From an uncultured Tateyamaria sp. (lineage in GTDB: Bacteria; Pseudomonadota; Alphaproteobacteria; Rhodobacterales; Rhodobacteraceae), in contig CANMVD010000001.1 of the NCBI GenBank assembly GCA_947501275.1, positions 1,426,001 to 1,490,000 on the forward strand: a stretch of DNA of 64,000 nucleotides, in the 5' to 3' direction. The position numbers and the translations under genes were made by a program. This document shows, piece by piece, positions 9,325 through 17,615 of the stretch; positions within the stretch are counted from its first letter, which is position 1, and each line of letters begins with the position of its first letter. The notes below the pieces were generated by a model. That model saw nothing but the letters and a program-made list of their open reading frames with translations, was not told where the DNA came from and searched no databases.

Positions 9325-10023
9325 ATGGCTGCCAGTGACACGACTTTTGCGCAGGACAAGACCGGGACAACCGTGTCGATCACACAACAAGTCTATGGCA
9401 AACTGCGTGACCAGATTGTAACGGGCGCTTTGCCGCCCGGAGAAAAGTTGAAAGTTGACACGCTCAAGGAGCGCTTGGCAGTAGGTGCGTCGCCCATCCG
9501 TGAGGCGTTGAGCTTGCTGACCTCGGATCAGCTGGTTGAGCGTCTGGATCAGCGCGGATTTCGCGTGGCCAGCGCGAGCGGTGCGGAATTTGCGGAGATT
9601 TTGAAGTTACGGTGCGCGCTCGAAGATATGGCACTGCGTGAAAGCCTCGCGGCGTCTACGTCGGAATGGGAAGAAGCGCTGGTGCTGGCCCATCACCGTC
9701 TCGTGCGCGCATCACGCGATGATGTCGCCACATTCGAAGCGCACCACAAGGCGTTCCATATGGCACTGCTGAGCGCAGCGACATCTCCCATTCTATTGCG
9801 ATTTTGCGACAGGCTTTATGATCTGAACATCCGCTATCGGTATCTTGCCGGCCGTACGGACAGTTATCAGGCCCGCGATGTCAGCAGCGAACACGCAGAT
9901 ATTCTGGCTGCTGCCCTGGAACGCGATGCGGATGCGACGTCGCAAGTTCTGCTGATGCATTATCGCCGGACAGGTCAGTACCTGTCCGAGCGTTTGGAGA
10001 ACGCGGACTTCTCCCGCGTTTAG
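9325..10023 (+). CDS. GntR-family transcriptional regulator (FCD domain)
   Basis: 232 residues. The winged-helix DNA-binding domain spans about residues 15-80 (typical GntR pattern: VYGKLRDQIVTGALPPGEKL, then LAVGASPIREAL). An all-helical FCD ligand/metal-binding domain covers about 90-220, with the usual acidic and histidine positions (HHKAFHMAL, SSEHADIL). FCD regulators mostly sense organic acids and repress adjacent catabolic genes. It is convergent with the YCII gene (the stop codons overlap) and is the best candidate regulator of the catabolic cluster to 16367. ATG 9325 is preferred; a TTG at 9319 is an alternative. Confidence 0.9.
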   Translation: MAASDTTFAQDKTGTTVSITQQVYGKLRDQIVTGALPPGEKLKVDTLKERLAVGASPIREALSLLTSDQLVERLDQRGFRVASASGAEFAEILKLRCALEDMALRESLAASTSEWEEALVLAHHRLVRASRDDVATFEAHHKAFHMALLSAATSPILLRFCDRLYDLNIRYRYLAGRTDSYQARDVSSEHADILAAALERDADATSQVLLMHYRRTGQYLSERLENADFSRV

Positions 10024-10406
10024 CTCAGCTTGACCGTGCCCGAAGACAGGCCCACAGACATCGACAGGTTGCCTTCGTTGATCAACCAGCGGCGCAATTC
10101 ATAGGCTTTGACGCCAGCGACGTGCATCGGGTCTGCGTCAGCAAAGGCTTTGGCCGCTTCCCAACTTTCAGCGCGCCAGACTTGAAACCCGATGCCCGAC
10201 ATTTCAATCCCTGCTTCGTCTGACAATGGGCCGGACATGACCAAGTTCCCGGATGCCTCCTGAGAGGTCATGTAAGCGACGTGCTCCTTGAGGTGTTCAA
10301 ACATGGCTTCAGGGTCACCCACGGGGCGGCTGGTCACGACAAAAACCTCAAAGGCGAGTGCGCCGCGGTCGCGGGCAATTCCCTTGTATTCGGCGAATGT
10401 AGGCAT
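10020..10406 (-). CDS. YCII-related domain protein
   Basis: 128 residues with the dimeric alpha/beta-barrel YCII fold: FEVFVVTSRP at the start, a central SGPLSDEAG, and the ending MHVAGVKAYELRRW. The family is related to muconolactone isomerase. Members often sit in degradation clusters as small isomerases, lactonases or dehalogenase-like enzymes, but the activity here is not known. ATG 10406 is chosen because AAGGACT lies seven bases upstream; the frame is open to 10448. It is divergent from the FAH gene across an 87-base spacer with a palindrome. Confidence 0.85.
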   Translation of the reverse strand: MPTFAEYKGIARDRGALAFEVFVVTSRPVGDPEAMFEHLKEHVAYMTSQEASGNLVMSGPLSDEAGIEMSGIGFQVWRAESWEAAKAFADADPMHVAGVKAYELRRWLINEGNLSMSVGLSSGTVKLS

Positions 10407-10426
10407 GGTTGAGTCCTTTACGGCAA

Positions 10427-10440
10427 AAATATCGATATTA
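10427..10440. promoter_or_regulatory. Candidate operator in divergent promoter region
   Basis: AATATCGATATT at 10428-10439 is a perfect 12-bp palindrome, and the match continues imperfectly outward with CAAA on the left and TTTG on the right. It sits between the divergent YCII (start 10406) and FAH (start 10494) genes. Its AT-rich dyad form suits a winged-helix dimer such as the GntR protein encoded at 9325. The assignment to that regulator is inference. Confidence 0.5.
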
Positions 10441-10493
10441 TTTGACATGAAGTCAGATTACCGTCAAAAATTCAAGAAACGAGGAGACGTTTG

Positions 10494-11378
10494 ATGCGAT
10501 TCATGGTGGGGAGTGGGGCAAACGGCTCGGCTGTTTATTTGGTGAATGGTGAGGTGGCGGTGAACCTGACTGCGCTTGAGCCCGGCCTTGGCACCGATCT
10601 AATGCCCCTCGTGGACGGCCAATTTGATGCGGAGTCTCTTTCGGCGCGCGCGGTTGACGCCCCTAGCGAACCGGTTGCCAACATCACCCCGATGCTGCCA
10701 ATCGCCCGTCCGGGCAAGATCGTGTGCCTTGGTTTGAACTATGTCGACCATATCAAGGAAGGCGGATACGAGATCCCGACCTACCCTGCGCTGTTCATGC
10801 GATCTAGTACGTCCATGATTCCTGCCGGGGCACCGATGGTCCGTCCGTCTTGCTCGGAGCAGTTGGATTATGAGGCCGAGTTGATGTTGATCATTGGCAA
10901 GGGCGGCAAACATATCGCCGAAGCAGATGCGTTGGACCACGTCTTTGGCTACACAATCTTTAATGATGGGTCCGTGCGTGAGTACCAACGCAAGACGCAT
11001 CAGTGGACACCCGGAAAGAATTTTGACGCAACCGGCCCCATCGGTCCCATGGTTGTGACCCCGGACGAATTGCCCGCCGGTGCACAGGGTCTCAAGATCG
11101 AAAGCCGCGTGGGCGATGAGATCCTGCAAAGCGCTGTGACGTCCGATATGCTGTGGACCGTGGAGCGCACAATCGCTGCGATTTCGGAGTATTCCACACT
11201 GGAGCCTGGCGACATGATCGCCATGGGCACGCCCCCCGGTGTAGGCCACGCGAAAAAGCCCAAACCGCGCTGGTTGCGCCCTGGCGAGGTCGTCGAGATC
11301 GAGATTGAAGGCATTGGCATTTGCGCCAACCCGATTGTGGCCGAAGAAGATATGGCCGCCGGAAAGGCCGCTGAATGA
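10494..11378 (+). CDS. Fumarylacetoacetate hydrolase family protein
   Basis: 294 residues. The N-terminal ~70 residues form the small domain. The FAH catalytic domain follows, with KIVCLGLNYVDHIKE, the metal-binding LDYEAELMLIIG and GYTIFNDGSVREYQ, and the closing GTPPGVG and LRPGEVVEIEIEG. The family hydrolyses or isomerises 2-oxo acids and acylpyruvates, typically at the end of aromatic-ring degradation (HpcE/HpaG, ureidoglycolate lyase-like). The ATG follows GAGGAGA by seven bases. It is the first gene of the plus-strand operon and ends in an ATGA overlap with the nitroreductase gene. Substrate not determined. Confidence 0.9.
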   Translation: MRFMVGSGANGSAVYLVNGEVAVNLTALEPGLGTDLMPLVDGQFDAESLSARAVDAPSEPVANITPMLPIARPGKIVCLGLNYVDHIKEGGYEIPTYPALFMRSSTSMIPAGAPMVRPSCSEQLDYEAELMLIIGKGGKHIAEADALDHVFGYTIFNDGSVREYQRKTHQWTPGKNFDATGPIGPMVVTPDELPAGAQGLKIESRVGDEILQSAVTSDMLWTVERTIAAISEYSTLEPGDMIAMGTPPGVGHAKKPKPRWLRPGEVVEIEIEGIGICANPIVAEEDMAAGKAAE

Positions 11379-12040
11379 ACGTGATGAGCGATCAGGAGCA
11401 GGCCGCAGTCCGTGCTGCTGCCCAAGAGGGGTTTCGTGATCTCAAGACCCGACTGTCTGAGCTGGATGCTGACGGAATTGACCTGATCCTGCGCGATGCA
11501 CGCTCGCACTATGCGTGGAAAGACACACCGGTGTCAGACGATTTGTTACGTCAGATCTACGAGATCACGGCGCAGGGCCCCACCAGCATGAACACCTGCC
11601 CTGCGCGGTTCACCTTTGTGCGGTCTCAGGCGGGCAAGGAGCGTTTGGCCAAGGCTTTGAAACCCGCGAACGTGCCCAAGGTCATGGGCGCGCCGGTGAC
11701 GGCTATCATTTCCTATGACACCGCGTTTTGGACCCATCTGCCGTTTCTTTTCCCACACGAGGATCGTCGCCACTTCTTTGAGGGCAAAACGGCACATATC
11801 GAGGATACGGCATTCCGCAATTCAACCCTGCAAGGGGCGTATTTCATGATCGCTGCACGCGCGGTTGGTCTGGACGTGGGGGCGATCTCGGGTTTTGACA
11901 ACGCGATTGTTGATGCCGAATTCTTTGCCGACACCAGCTTCAAATCCAACTTTCTGTGCAACATTGGCCATGCCGATGAAAACGCGCTTTTTCAAAAGTT
12001 GCCACGCTTTGGGTTTGAAGATGTCTGCGAGGTTATCTGA
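11375..12040 (+). CDS. Nitroreductase family protein, RutE/malonic semialdehyde reductase-like
   Basis: 221 residues of the FMN-dependent nitroreductase fold. The SHYAWKDTPVSDDLLRQIYE opening, the ITAQGPTSMNTCPARFTFV stretch and the AFRNSTLQGAYFMIAARAVGLDVGAISGF core resemble RutE-type reductases, which reduce small semialdehydes with NAD(P)H, more than classical nitroarene reductases. Here it lies between an FAH hydrolase and an OsmC protein with overlapping starts, so it should act in the same pathway, perhaps reducing a ring-cleavage product. A second ATG at 11384 is possible. Confidence 0.82.
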   Translation: MNVMSDQEQAAVRAAAQEGFRDLKTRLSELDADGIDLILRDARSHYAWKDTPVSDDLLRQIYEITAQGPTSMNTCPARFTFVRSQAGKERLAKALKPANVPKVMGAPVTAIISYDTAFWTHLPFLFPHEDRRHFFEGKTAHIEDTAFRNSTLQGAYFMIAARAVGLDVGAISGFDNAIVDAEFFADTSFKSNFLCNIGHADENALFQKLPRFGFEDVCEVI

Positions 12041-12498
12041 TGGCAGATGTCAAAATGAAAACCACCGTCAAGTTGCGCGCCAAGGCCAAAGGGACAAGCC
12101 ATTCGCGCACTGACGTTGCCATCCGCGACCTAACCGCCGTGATCGACGAACCTACCGAACGGGCCGGAACGAACGCTGGGCCGACGCCGACGGATACGGC
12201 CCTTGCGGCCTTGGCCGGTTGCACCAACGTGATTTCCAACAAGGTTGCGGCCAAGATTGGGGCAGATTTGGGTCACCTTGATATTGATCTTGTCTGCGAC
12301 TTTGATCGCCGCGGCGTGACGCTGGAAGAAGAAATTGATGTGCCTTTCGTGGCCATGACGCAAACCGTCACAGCGCATGGCACACTCAGCACCGAACAAT
12401 TGAACGAGGTGGCCGCAGAAGTCGCCAAATACTGCCCGCTGTCCAAGCTGTTTGAGCAGGCGGGTACCGCATTGGAAACGATCTGGCGCAAAGCCTGA
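12040..12498 (+). CDS. OsmC family protein
   Basis: 152 residues with the OsmC/Ohr fold. The two family cysteines are present: Cys61 in LAGCTNV and Cys132 in KYCPLSKLF. In Ohr proteins such a pair reduces organic hydroperoxides with thiol recycling. This member is of the broader OsmC group, for which other thiol chemistry is also known. It overlaps the preceding stop by one base (TGATG), so it is cotranslated. In a dioxygenase cluster it could protect against peroxide by-products. Confidence 0.85.
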   Translation: MADVKMKTTVKLRAKAKGTSHSRTDVAIRDLTAVIDEPTERAGTNAGPTPTDTALAALAGCTNVISNKVAAKIGADLGHLDIDLVCDFDRRGVTLEEEIDVPFVAMTQTVTAHGTLSTEQLNEVAAEVAKYCPLSKLFEQAGTALETIWRKA

Positions 12499-12529
12499 AC
12501 ACAGGCGCGCCGAAATGGGAGGATTGAAC

Positions 12530-13612
12530 ATGATCGCACAAAACATGCGCCGCCTGGCATTGGGCGTGGCATTGGCAGGTTTGACTGCATTGCCCGCGCT
12601 GGCCACAGAAACCATCCGTGCCGTTGTCATTGACGGCTACCCGGCGCGCGCGCTTTGGGTCAAGGAATTCACTGGTTTCTTCATCCCGGAGGTCGACAAG
12701 CGTCTCGCTGAAAGCGGCAACTATAAAATGGACTGGCAAGAAAGCTATGGTGGCTCCATCGTGAAACCCAAGGGCGTGCTCGAAGGGGTGGAGTTGGGTC
12801 TTGGTGATATCGGCATCGTCACCACGATTTTCCACAGCTCCAAGCTGCCAAGTCAGGCTATTTCAGCAGTCACGCCATTTATTGCAGCTGACGCGCGGGC
12901 GGTGGCCAAGGCCGTTGACGAGATCGCCAAAGAATACCCGACAATGCAGAACGAGTTTGCGGCCCAGAACCAGGTCTATCTCGCAACAGGTGTGGTGCTT
13001 GACACCTATCAAGTGTTTTCCAAGCAGCCCATCAACGCGCTGTCGGACATGGAAGGCGGCAAGGTCGCTGGTGCGGGCATGAACCTGCGCTACCTTGAGG
13101 GCATCGAAGGTGCTGCCGGTGTCCGCGGCGGTCTGACGGACTTTTACAACATGCTCCAGACCGGGCTTGTGGATCACGCGATGCTGTGGCCAGAGGCTGC
13201 CAAGACCTTCAAGATCGCTGAGGTTGCACCCTACATGTTGCGCGTTGATCTGGGGGCCGTGAACTCCAAAACCGTGACCGTGAACAAAGACTACTGGGAT
13301 GGTTTGCCCGATGAGGTCAAAGGCGTGCTGCAAGAGGTGGCTGTACTGTACCGTGACCATGTTGCCGGTCTTGCCATGGACCGGGCAGAAGCCAGCCGTC
13401 AGGCCTATGTCGATGGTGGAGGTACAATTGTCGACATGGATGCGGATCAGCGTGCCGCGTGGGCCAATGCCATGCCCAATATAGCTGCCGAGTGGGCCGC
13501 AAATCTGGACGGCAAGGGCGAGCCAGGCACCGAGATGCTGAACGCTTACCTCGCCAAGTTGGCAGCAGCCGGCTTTACGCCTGTACGTGATTGGACAGCG
13601 GCCACGAACTGA
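12530..13612 (+). CDS. TRAP transporter substrate-binding protein (DctP family)
   Basis: 360 residues with a Sec signal peptide ending ALPALA. The mature protein (TIRAVVIDGYPARALWVKEF) has the DctP two-lobe fold, with the conserved region around LTDFYNMLQTGLVDHAMLWPEAAK. It captures an organic acid in the periplasm for the DctQM membrane pair. ATG 12530 is preceded by GGGAGGA. Longer reading frames upstream lie inside the OsmC gene and are rejected. The gene order suggests that the cargo feeds the ring-cleavage and FAH enzymes on either side, so an aromatic or cyclic carboxylate is a reasonable guess. Confidence 0.88.
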   Translation: MIAQNMRRLALGVALAGLTALPALATETIRAVVIDGYPARALWVKEFTGFFIPEVDKRLAESGNYKMDWQESYGGSIVKPKGVLEGVELGLGDIGIVTTIFHSSKLPSQAISAVTPFIAADARAVAKAVDEIAKEYPTMQNEFAAQNQVYLATGVVLDTYQVFSKQPINALSDMEGGKVAGAGMNLRYLEGIEGAAGVRGGLTDFYNMLQTGLVDHAMLWPEAAKTFKIAEVAPYMLRVDLGAVNSKTVTVNKDYWDGLPDEVKGVLQEVAVLYRDHVAGLAMDRAEASRQAYVDGGGTIVDMDADQRAAWANAMPNIAAEWAANLDGKGEPGTEMLNAYLAKLAAAGFTPVRDWTAATN

Positions 13613-13646
13613 TCGCGGCCGGTCCTCAATAGGAGCCCGCGACGCC

Positions 13647-14183
13647 ATGAACGCAGCCCTGAATGCGCTTTCGCGCCTGACCCACGGCATCGCCATTTCG
13701 GCCAATGCCGTGGGAACCCTTGTTGTGCTGGGCCTCGTGGCGATCGTGAACTACGACGCCATCGCCCGGAGCCTGTTCAACGCGCCCTTCCTTGGTGCGG
13801 TTGAGGTGGTTCAGTTTTCCATGGTCCTGATTGTGTTTCTGCAATTGCCGGACGTATGCCGCGTCAATCGTCTGACGCGTTCGGATGGTTTCTTGCTGGT
13901 GATCGGCGGCAAATACCCCGGCGTTGCACGGGCCATGCGGTTTTTCATCAACGGGATTTCGGCGGCATTCATGACGCTGGTGGCCGTTGCGATTTTCCCT
14001 GAGTTCCTCAAGATGGTCGAAACGCAGGACTTCTTTGGTGTGCCGGGAGTCTTTACCGCGCCATGGTGGCCGATCAAATTGGTCATCTTTGCAAGCGCCG
14101 TACTGTGTGTGTGCATCTTTGTGCTCAAGATCCTTGAAGGGCGTGATACGGATAGCGACGCCACCAAAGGAGACAGCGCGTGA
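13647..14183 (+). CDS. TRAP transporter small permease (DctQ)
   Basis: 178 residues with four predicted membrane helices (NAVGTLVVLGLVAIV, VEVVQFSMVLIVFLQLP, FFINGISAAFMTLVAVAIF and the last near IKLVIFASAVLCVCIFVL). This is the usual DctQ layout. It joins DctM to form the membrane part of the Na+-coupled importer. The start at 13647 has AGGAG eleven bases upstream. Its stop overlaps the GTG of dctM (GTGA). Confidence 0.88.
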   Translation: MNAALNALSRLTHGIAISANAVGTLVVLGLVAIVNYDAIARSLFNAPFLGAVEVVQFSMVLIVFLQLPDVCRVNRLTRSDGFLLVIGGKYPGVARAMRFFINGISAAFMTLVAVAIFPEFLKMVETQDFFGVPGVFTAPWWPIKLVIFASAVLCVCIFVLKILEGRDTDSDATKGDSA

Positions 14184-15487
14184 GCCCGGTTGAAATCGGC
14201 GCTTTGTCCGTCGTCGCCATCGTCTTCCTTGTCTATATGGGCCTCTATATCCCCATCGCTCTGGGCATTGTCAGTTTCGTGTCGATCTGGCTGATGCGGG
14301 ACAACTTCGATCTGGCCATGAATCTGCTGAAAATCGCCGTGGGCGACAGCGTCATGGAATATACGTTCGCTACCGTGCCGCTGTTCACCTTCATGGGGCT
14401 CATCGTGTCCAAGGCGGGGTTGGGCGCGGACATCTACGAGGTGATGAACTCGGGCTTTCGCAAAGTCAAAGGCGGCATTGGCATGGCCACGGTCGGGGCC
14501 AATGCGGTCTTTGCCGCCGTGACGGGCTCGTCCATCGCTTCGGCATCGGTCTTTTCCAAAGTGTCCGTGCCGCAGATGTTGAGTTACGACTATAACCCGC
14601 GCTTTGCCGTTGGTGTTGTTGCAGGCAGTTCGGTGCTGGGCATGATCATTCCGCCCTCTGCGATGCTGATCATCTATTCATTCGTGGCGGAACAGTCGGT
14701 GGGCGAGATGTTCCTCGCGGGTGTTGTGCCGGGCATTTTGCTGGCCATCGCCTATGTCGTCGCCATCTGGGCCATGGGCCGCTTTGCGCCCTCATATGTC
14801 GGCGGTCGCTCTGGCGAGGATATGGAGTGGATGACCCCGGCAGAGATCGCGGGCAAGACGCTGCCGACACTCTCTTTGATCGCTGTGGTTCTGGGGGGCA
14901 TATATACCGGCTGGCTGACGCCGGTTGAAGCAGGGGCGGCGGGTGCCTTGTTGGGCCTCATCATTGCAGTGTTGAGAGGTCGGATGAACCTGCGCGGGTT
15001 CTGGGAGGCACTGCTGGAGACAGGACACATCACAGCGGCCATTCTGTTCCTGATTACTGCCGCTTCGATCTACAGCCGTATGCTGGGCCTTGCCGGTCTG
15101 CCCAATCAGTTGGGCGATATGCTGGGGTCAAGCCAACTCAGCTTTTTCTGGATCATGTTTGTCTACGTGCTTTTGATGATCTTTCTGGGCACGCTGCTTG
15201 ATACGGCATCCATCATCCTGATTGTGGTGCCGCTGTTCTTGCCGTTGATCGAGCCGATGGGCCTGTCGCTGGTCTGGTTTGGTATCGTGACCGTTGTGGG
15301 GGCCGAGATTGGATTGTTGACACCACCCCTCGGGATCAGTTGTTTTGTGATCAAGGCCACGCTGGATGATGACCGCATATCGCTCAAGGACGTCTTTATC
15401 GGTGCCTTCCCGTTTGCCCTTGTCATGCTGGTGGTCCTGATCCTGTTGATCCGCTTCCCGTCGCTCAGCACGGCCATTTTGCCTTAG
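14180..15487 (+). CDS. TRAP transporter large permease (DctM)
   Basis: 435 residues, about twelve membrane helices. Typical DctM stretches are AVTGSSIASASVFSKVSVPQ, PRFAVGVVAGSSVLGMIIPPS and the C-terminal TPPLGISCFVIKA. This subunit carries the substrate and the sodium ions across the inner membrane. The GTG start overlaps dctQ by four bases. The dioxygenase gene follows after only ten bases with its own GGAG site, so the transporter and ring-cleavage enzyme are in one transcript. Confidence 0.92.
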   Translation: MSPVEIGALSVVAIVFLVYMGLYIPIALGIVSFVSIWLMRDNFDLAMNLLKIAVGDSVMEYTFATVPLFTFMGLIVSKAGLGADIYEVMNSGFRKVKGGIGMATVGANAVFAAVTGSSIASASVFSKVSVPQMLSYDYNPRFAVGVVAGSSVLGMIIPPSAMLIIYSFVAEQSVGEMFLAGVVPGILLAIAYVVAIWAMGRFAPSYVGGRSGEDMEWMTPAEIAGKTLPTLSLIAVVLGGIYTGWLTPVEAGAAGALLGLIIAVLRGRMNLRGFWEALLETGHITAAILFLITAASIYSRMLGLAGLPNQLGDMLGSSQLSFFWIMFVYVLLMIFLGTLLDTASIILIVVPLFLPLIEPMGLSLVWFGIVTVVGAEIGLLTPPLGISCFVIKATLDDDRISLKDVFIGAFPFALVMLVVLILLIRFPSLSTAILP

Positions 15488-15497
15488 GAGAAAACTC

Positions 15498-16367
15498 ATG
15501 CGCACTGTCACCAAAGACAACATCACCGATGTTTTCATGGGCTATTTTGGCGAAGATACCGATCCGCGCCTGCGCGAGGTCATGCAAAGCCTTGCATCCC
15601 ATCTGCATGCCTTTGCCAAGGAGGTGAATCTGACCCATGCCGAGTGGCAAAAGGGGATCGAGTTTCTGGAATTCGCAGGTCGTATCTCCGATGAGCACCG
15701 CCATGAATTTGTGCTGCTGTCAGATGTGCTTGGCCTGTCTTCGCTGGTCGACATGGTGAACTCGGTGCCTGAAGGCACGTCTTCGTCTGTGCTTGGACCC
15801 TTCCACATCTCGGGTGCGCCGCCGATTGAATTTGGTGCTGACATGAAGGGTGAATACGAGGGGCAGGTGCTGCTGGCCTGTGGACGTGTAACAGACCCCG
15901 ATGGCAACCCGATTGAAGGGGCAGAGATCGACATCTGGCAAACAGCGCCCAACGGTCTGTATTCCAGTCAGGACCCCGATCAGGACATCTATTCCTTCCA
16001 TGGTATCCAGACCACGGGTGCGGATGGCCGCTATGGCTTTACCACCGTCAAACCTGTCAGCTACACTGTGCCGACGGATGGACCGGTTGGGGAAATCCTG
16101 CGCGCGACAGGCCGCCACCCATGGCGCCCCTCGCATCTTCATTACATCATCAAGGCGCCGGGTTTCCGGCCCCTCGTGACCGAAATTTTCCCGGATGATG
16201 ATCCCTACCTCGACGAAGACACGGTCTTTGGTGTGCGCAGTGATCTGGTGATGAAATATGTCGAATGCCAGCCCGGTGATTTCCCCGATGGCTATGTGCT
16301 GAGCGGCAAAGTCAATGACACGTTCCTGCGCGCAGACTTTGATCTGAAACTGGTGCCGGAAGGCTAG
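15498..16367 (+). CDS. Intradiol ring-cleavage dioxygenase, hydroxyquinol 1,2-dioxygenase-like
   Basis: 289 residues. Residues ~20-95 form the catechol-dioxygenase N-terminal helical domain (LGLSSLVDMVNS resembles hydroxyquinol enzymes). The beta-sandwich catalytic domain follows. The non-haem Fe(III) ligands are all visible at expected spacing: Tyr155 (PNGLYSS), Tyr189 (PVSYTVP), and His213 and His215 (PSHLHY). It opens catechol- or hydroxyquinol-type rings between the hydroxyls using O2. Chlorocatechol as substrate cannot be excluded. Last gene of the operon; the transglycosylase gene converges six bases away. No maleylacetate reductase or muconate cycloisomerase gene is nearby. Confidence 0.88.
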   Translation: MRTVTKDNITDVFMGYFGEDTDPRLREVMQSLASHLHAFAKEVNLTHAEWQKGIEFLEFAGRISDEHRHEFVLLSDVLGLSSLVDMVNSVPEGTSSSVLGPFHISGAPPIEFGADMKGEYEGQVLLACGRVTDPDGNPIEGAEIDIWQTAPNGLYSSQDPDQDIYSFHGIQTTGADGRYGFTTVKPVSYTVPTDGPVGEILRATGRHPWRPSHLHYIIKAPGFRPLVTEIFPDDDPYLDEDTVFGVRSDLVMKYVECQPGDFPDGYVLSGKVNDTFLRADFDLKLVPEG

Positions 16368-16373
16368 GGAGCC

Positions 16374-17522
16374 TCAGCCAAGGCTGGCGAGCAGCGCAAG
16401 CGACGGATCCCCTGTCGCGGGCAATCCTTGGCTCTTTTGATAAGCCTCAATCGCTTTGCGGCTGTTGGGCCCGATCACTCCATCAGCACCGCCGGTGTCA
16501 TAACCGCGGGCCGTCAGACGTTGCTGCAGGCGAATACGATCGACTTTCTTCAGCCCGTATTCGTCTGGGGGGAATTCGGCACGTATGGGCCCGCCTCCGG
16601 TGATCCGATCGGCCAGATGGCCCACCCCAATCGCGTAGCTGTCAGAGTTGTTGTAGCGTTTGATCACGTTGAAGTTGGAGGTGACGTTGAAACGCGGCCC
16701 GCCGGGTTGAGGTTGGAGTGTGCGCCCGGATGGCGCGCCGTTGCCGACTTCTCCGCCCCATTTGACACCTTTGGACCAGCCGTTGCGTGACAGGTATGCG
16801 GCGGTCGACGCCAGCGAATCTGCGGGGTCATCCGACCAGATGTCGCGCCGTCCGTCGCCTGTGAAATCAACGGCAAAGGCTTGGTATGATGTTGGAATGA
16901 ACTGTGTGTGCCCCATCGCACCAGCCCATGAACCTGTTAGTTTGGCCGGGGTGATATCCCCGCTTTGCAGGATTTTCAGGGCTGCGATCAACTGCTTTTC
17001 AAAGAACGCGCCACGCCGCCCATCAAAAGCAAGGGTGGATGTGGCGGAAATCACAGGTACGTTGCCCCGACGTTCTCCGTAAAAGCTCTCTAGCCCCCAG
17101 ATCGCGGTCACGATGTTCGCTGGCACACCGTAGCGTGCTTCGACAGCGGCCAGTGTGGCACGGTGCCGATTATAGGCTGCACGCCCCTTGGACACACGTT
17201 CGTCAGATGCGGCGATGGACAGGTAGTCTTCCAAAGTGCGCGTGAATTCGGTCTGGTTGCGGTCGCGTTTGACGACACCCGGCAGGTAGCCTGTGCCACG
17301 AAATGCGGCGGTTAGCGTCGTGTTCGAAATCCCCTGGGCGCTGGCCCGTGCGCGAAAGCTGCGGACCCAGGCGTCGTAGGCTGCGTTTGGTGCGGGCCGC
17401 AGATCGGCGGGAAGGCCGGTGGATCCTGCCGCGCGTGTGCGTGTTGGCGGGGTCGCGCCGCTACAGGCGACGAGACCGAAGGCGGATATACTGAAGATGG
17501 CTGCTCGGCGTGTGAGGGTCAT
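16374..17522 (-). CDS. Lytic murein transglycosylase, MltB-like lipoprotein
   Basis: 382 residues. The N-terminus has a lipoprotein signal with Cys20 (GLVACS). The SLT_2/MltB catalytic domain spans ~45-310, with catalytic Glu145 in AIWGLESFYGE and the downstream AMGHTQFIPTSY. The C-terminal ~60 residues are a peptidoglycan-binding domain (IRLQQRLTARGYDTGGADGV). It cleaves peptidoglycan glycan strands in the periplasm. ATG 17522, with GGAG upstream, is preferred over a GTG at 17534 whose ribosome-binding site would be too close. Confidence 0.92.
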   Translation of the reverse strand: MTLTRRAAIFSISAFGLVACSGATPPTRTRAAGSTGLPADLRPAPNAAYDAWVRSFRARASAQGISNTTLTAAFRGTGYLPGVVKRDRNQTEFTRTLEDYLSIAASDERVSKGRAAYNRHRATLAAVEARYGVPANIVTAIWGLESFYGERRGNVPVISATSTLAFDGRRGAFFEKQLIAALKILQSGDITPAKLTGSWAGAMGHTQFIPTSYQAFAVDFTGDGRRDIWSDDPADSLASTAAYLSRNGWSKGVKWGGEVGNGAPSGRTLQPQPGGPRFNVTSNFNVIKRYNNSDSYAIGVGHLADRITGGGPIRAEFPPDEYGLKKVDRIRLQQRLTARGYDTGGADGVIGPNSRKAIEAYQKSQGLPATGDPSLALLASLG

Positions 17523-17615
17523 GTGGCCTGTCACTCCGTTTTTTTATCACACCCAGCGTACCCCGAGACACCGGGGTGCGCAAAGCGTGATTTTTGAACG
17601 CAGTGCGGTCCTGCG

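Noticed and set aside
17560-17577. ACCCCG/CGGGGT hairpin after the helicase gene
   Set aside because: Only six pairs and no T run on the helicase strand, so I do not call it a terminator.
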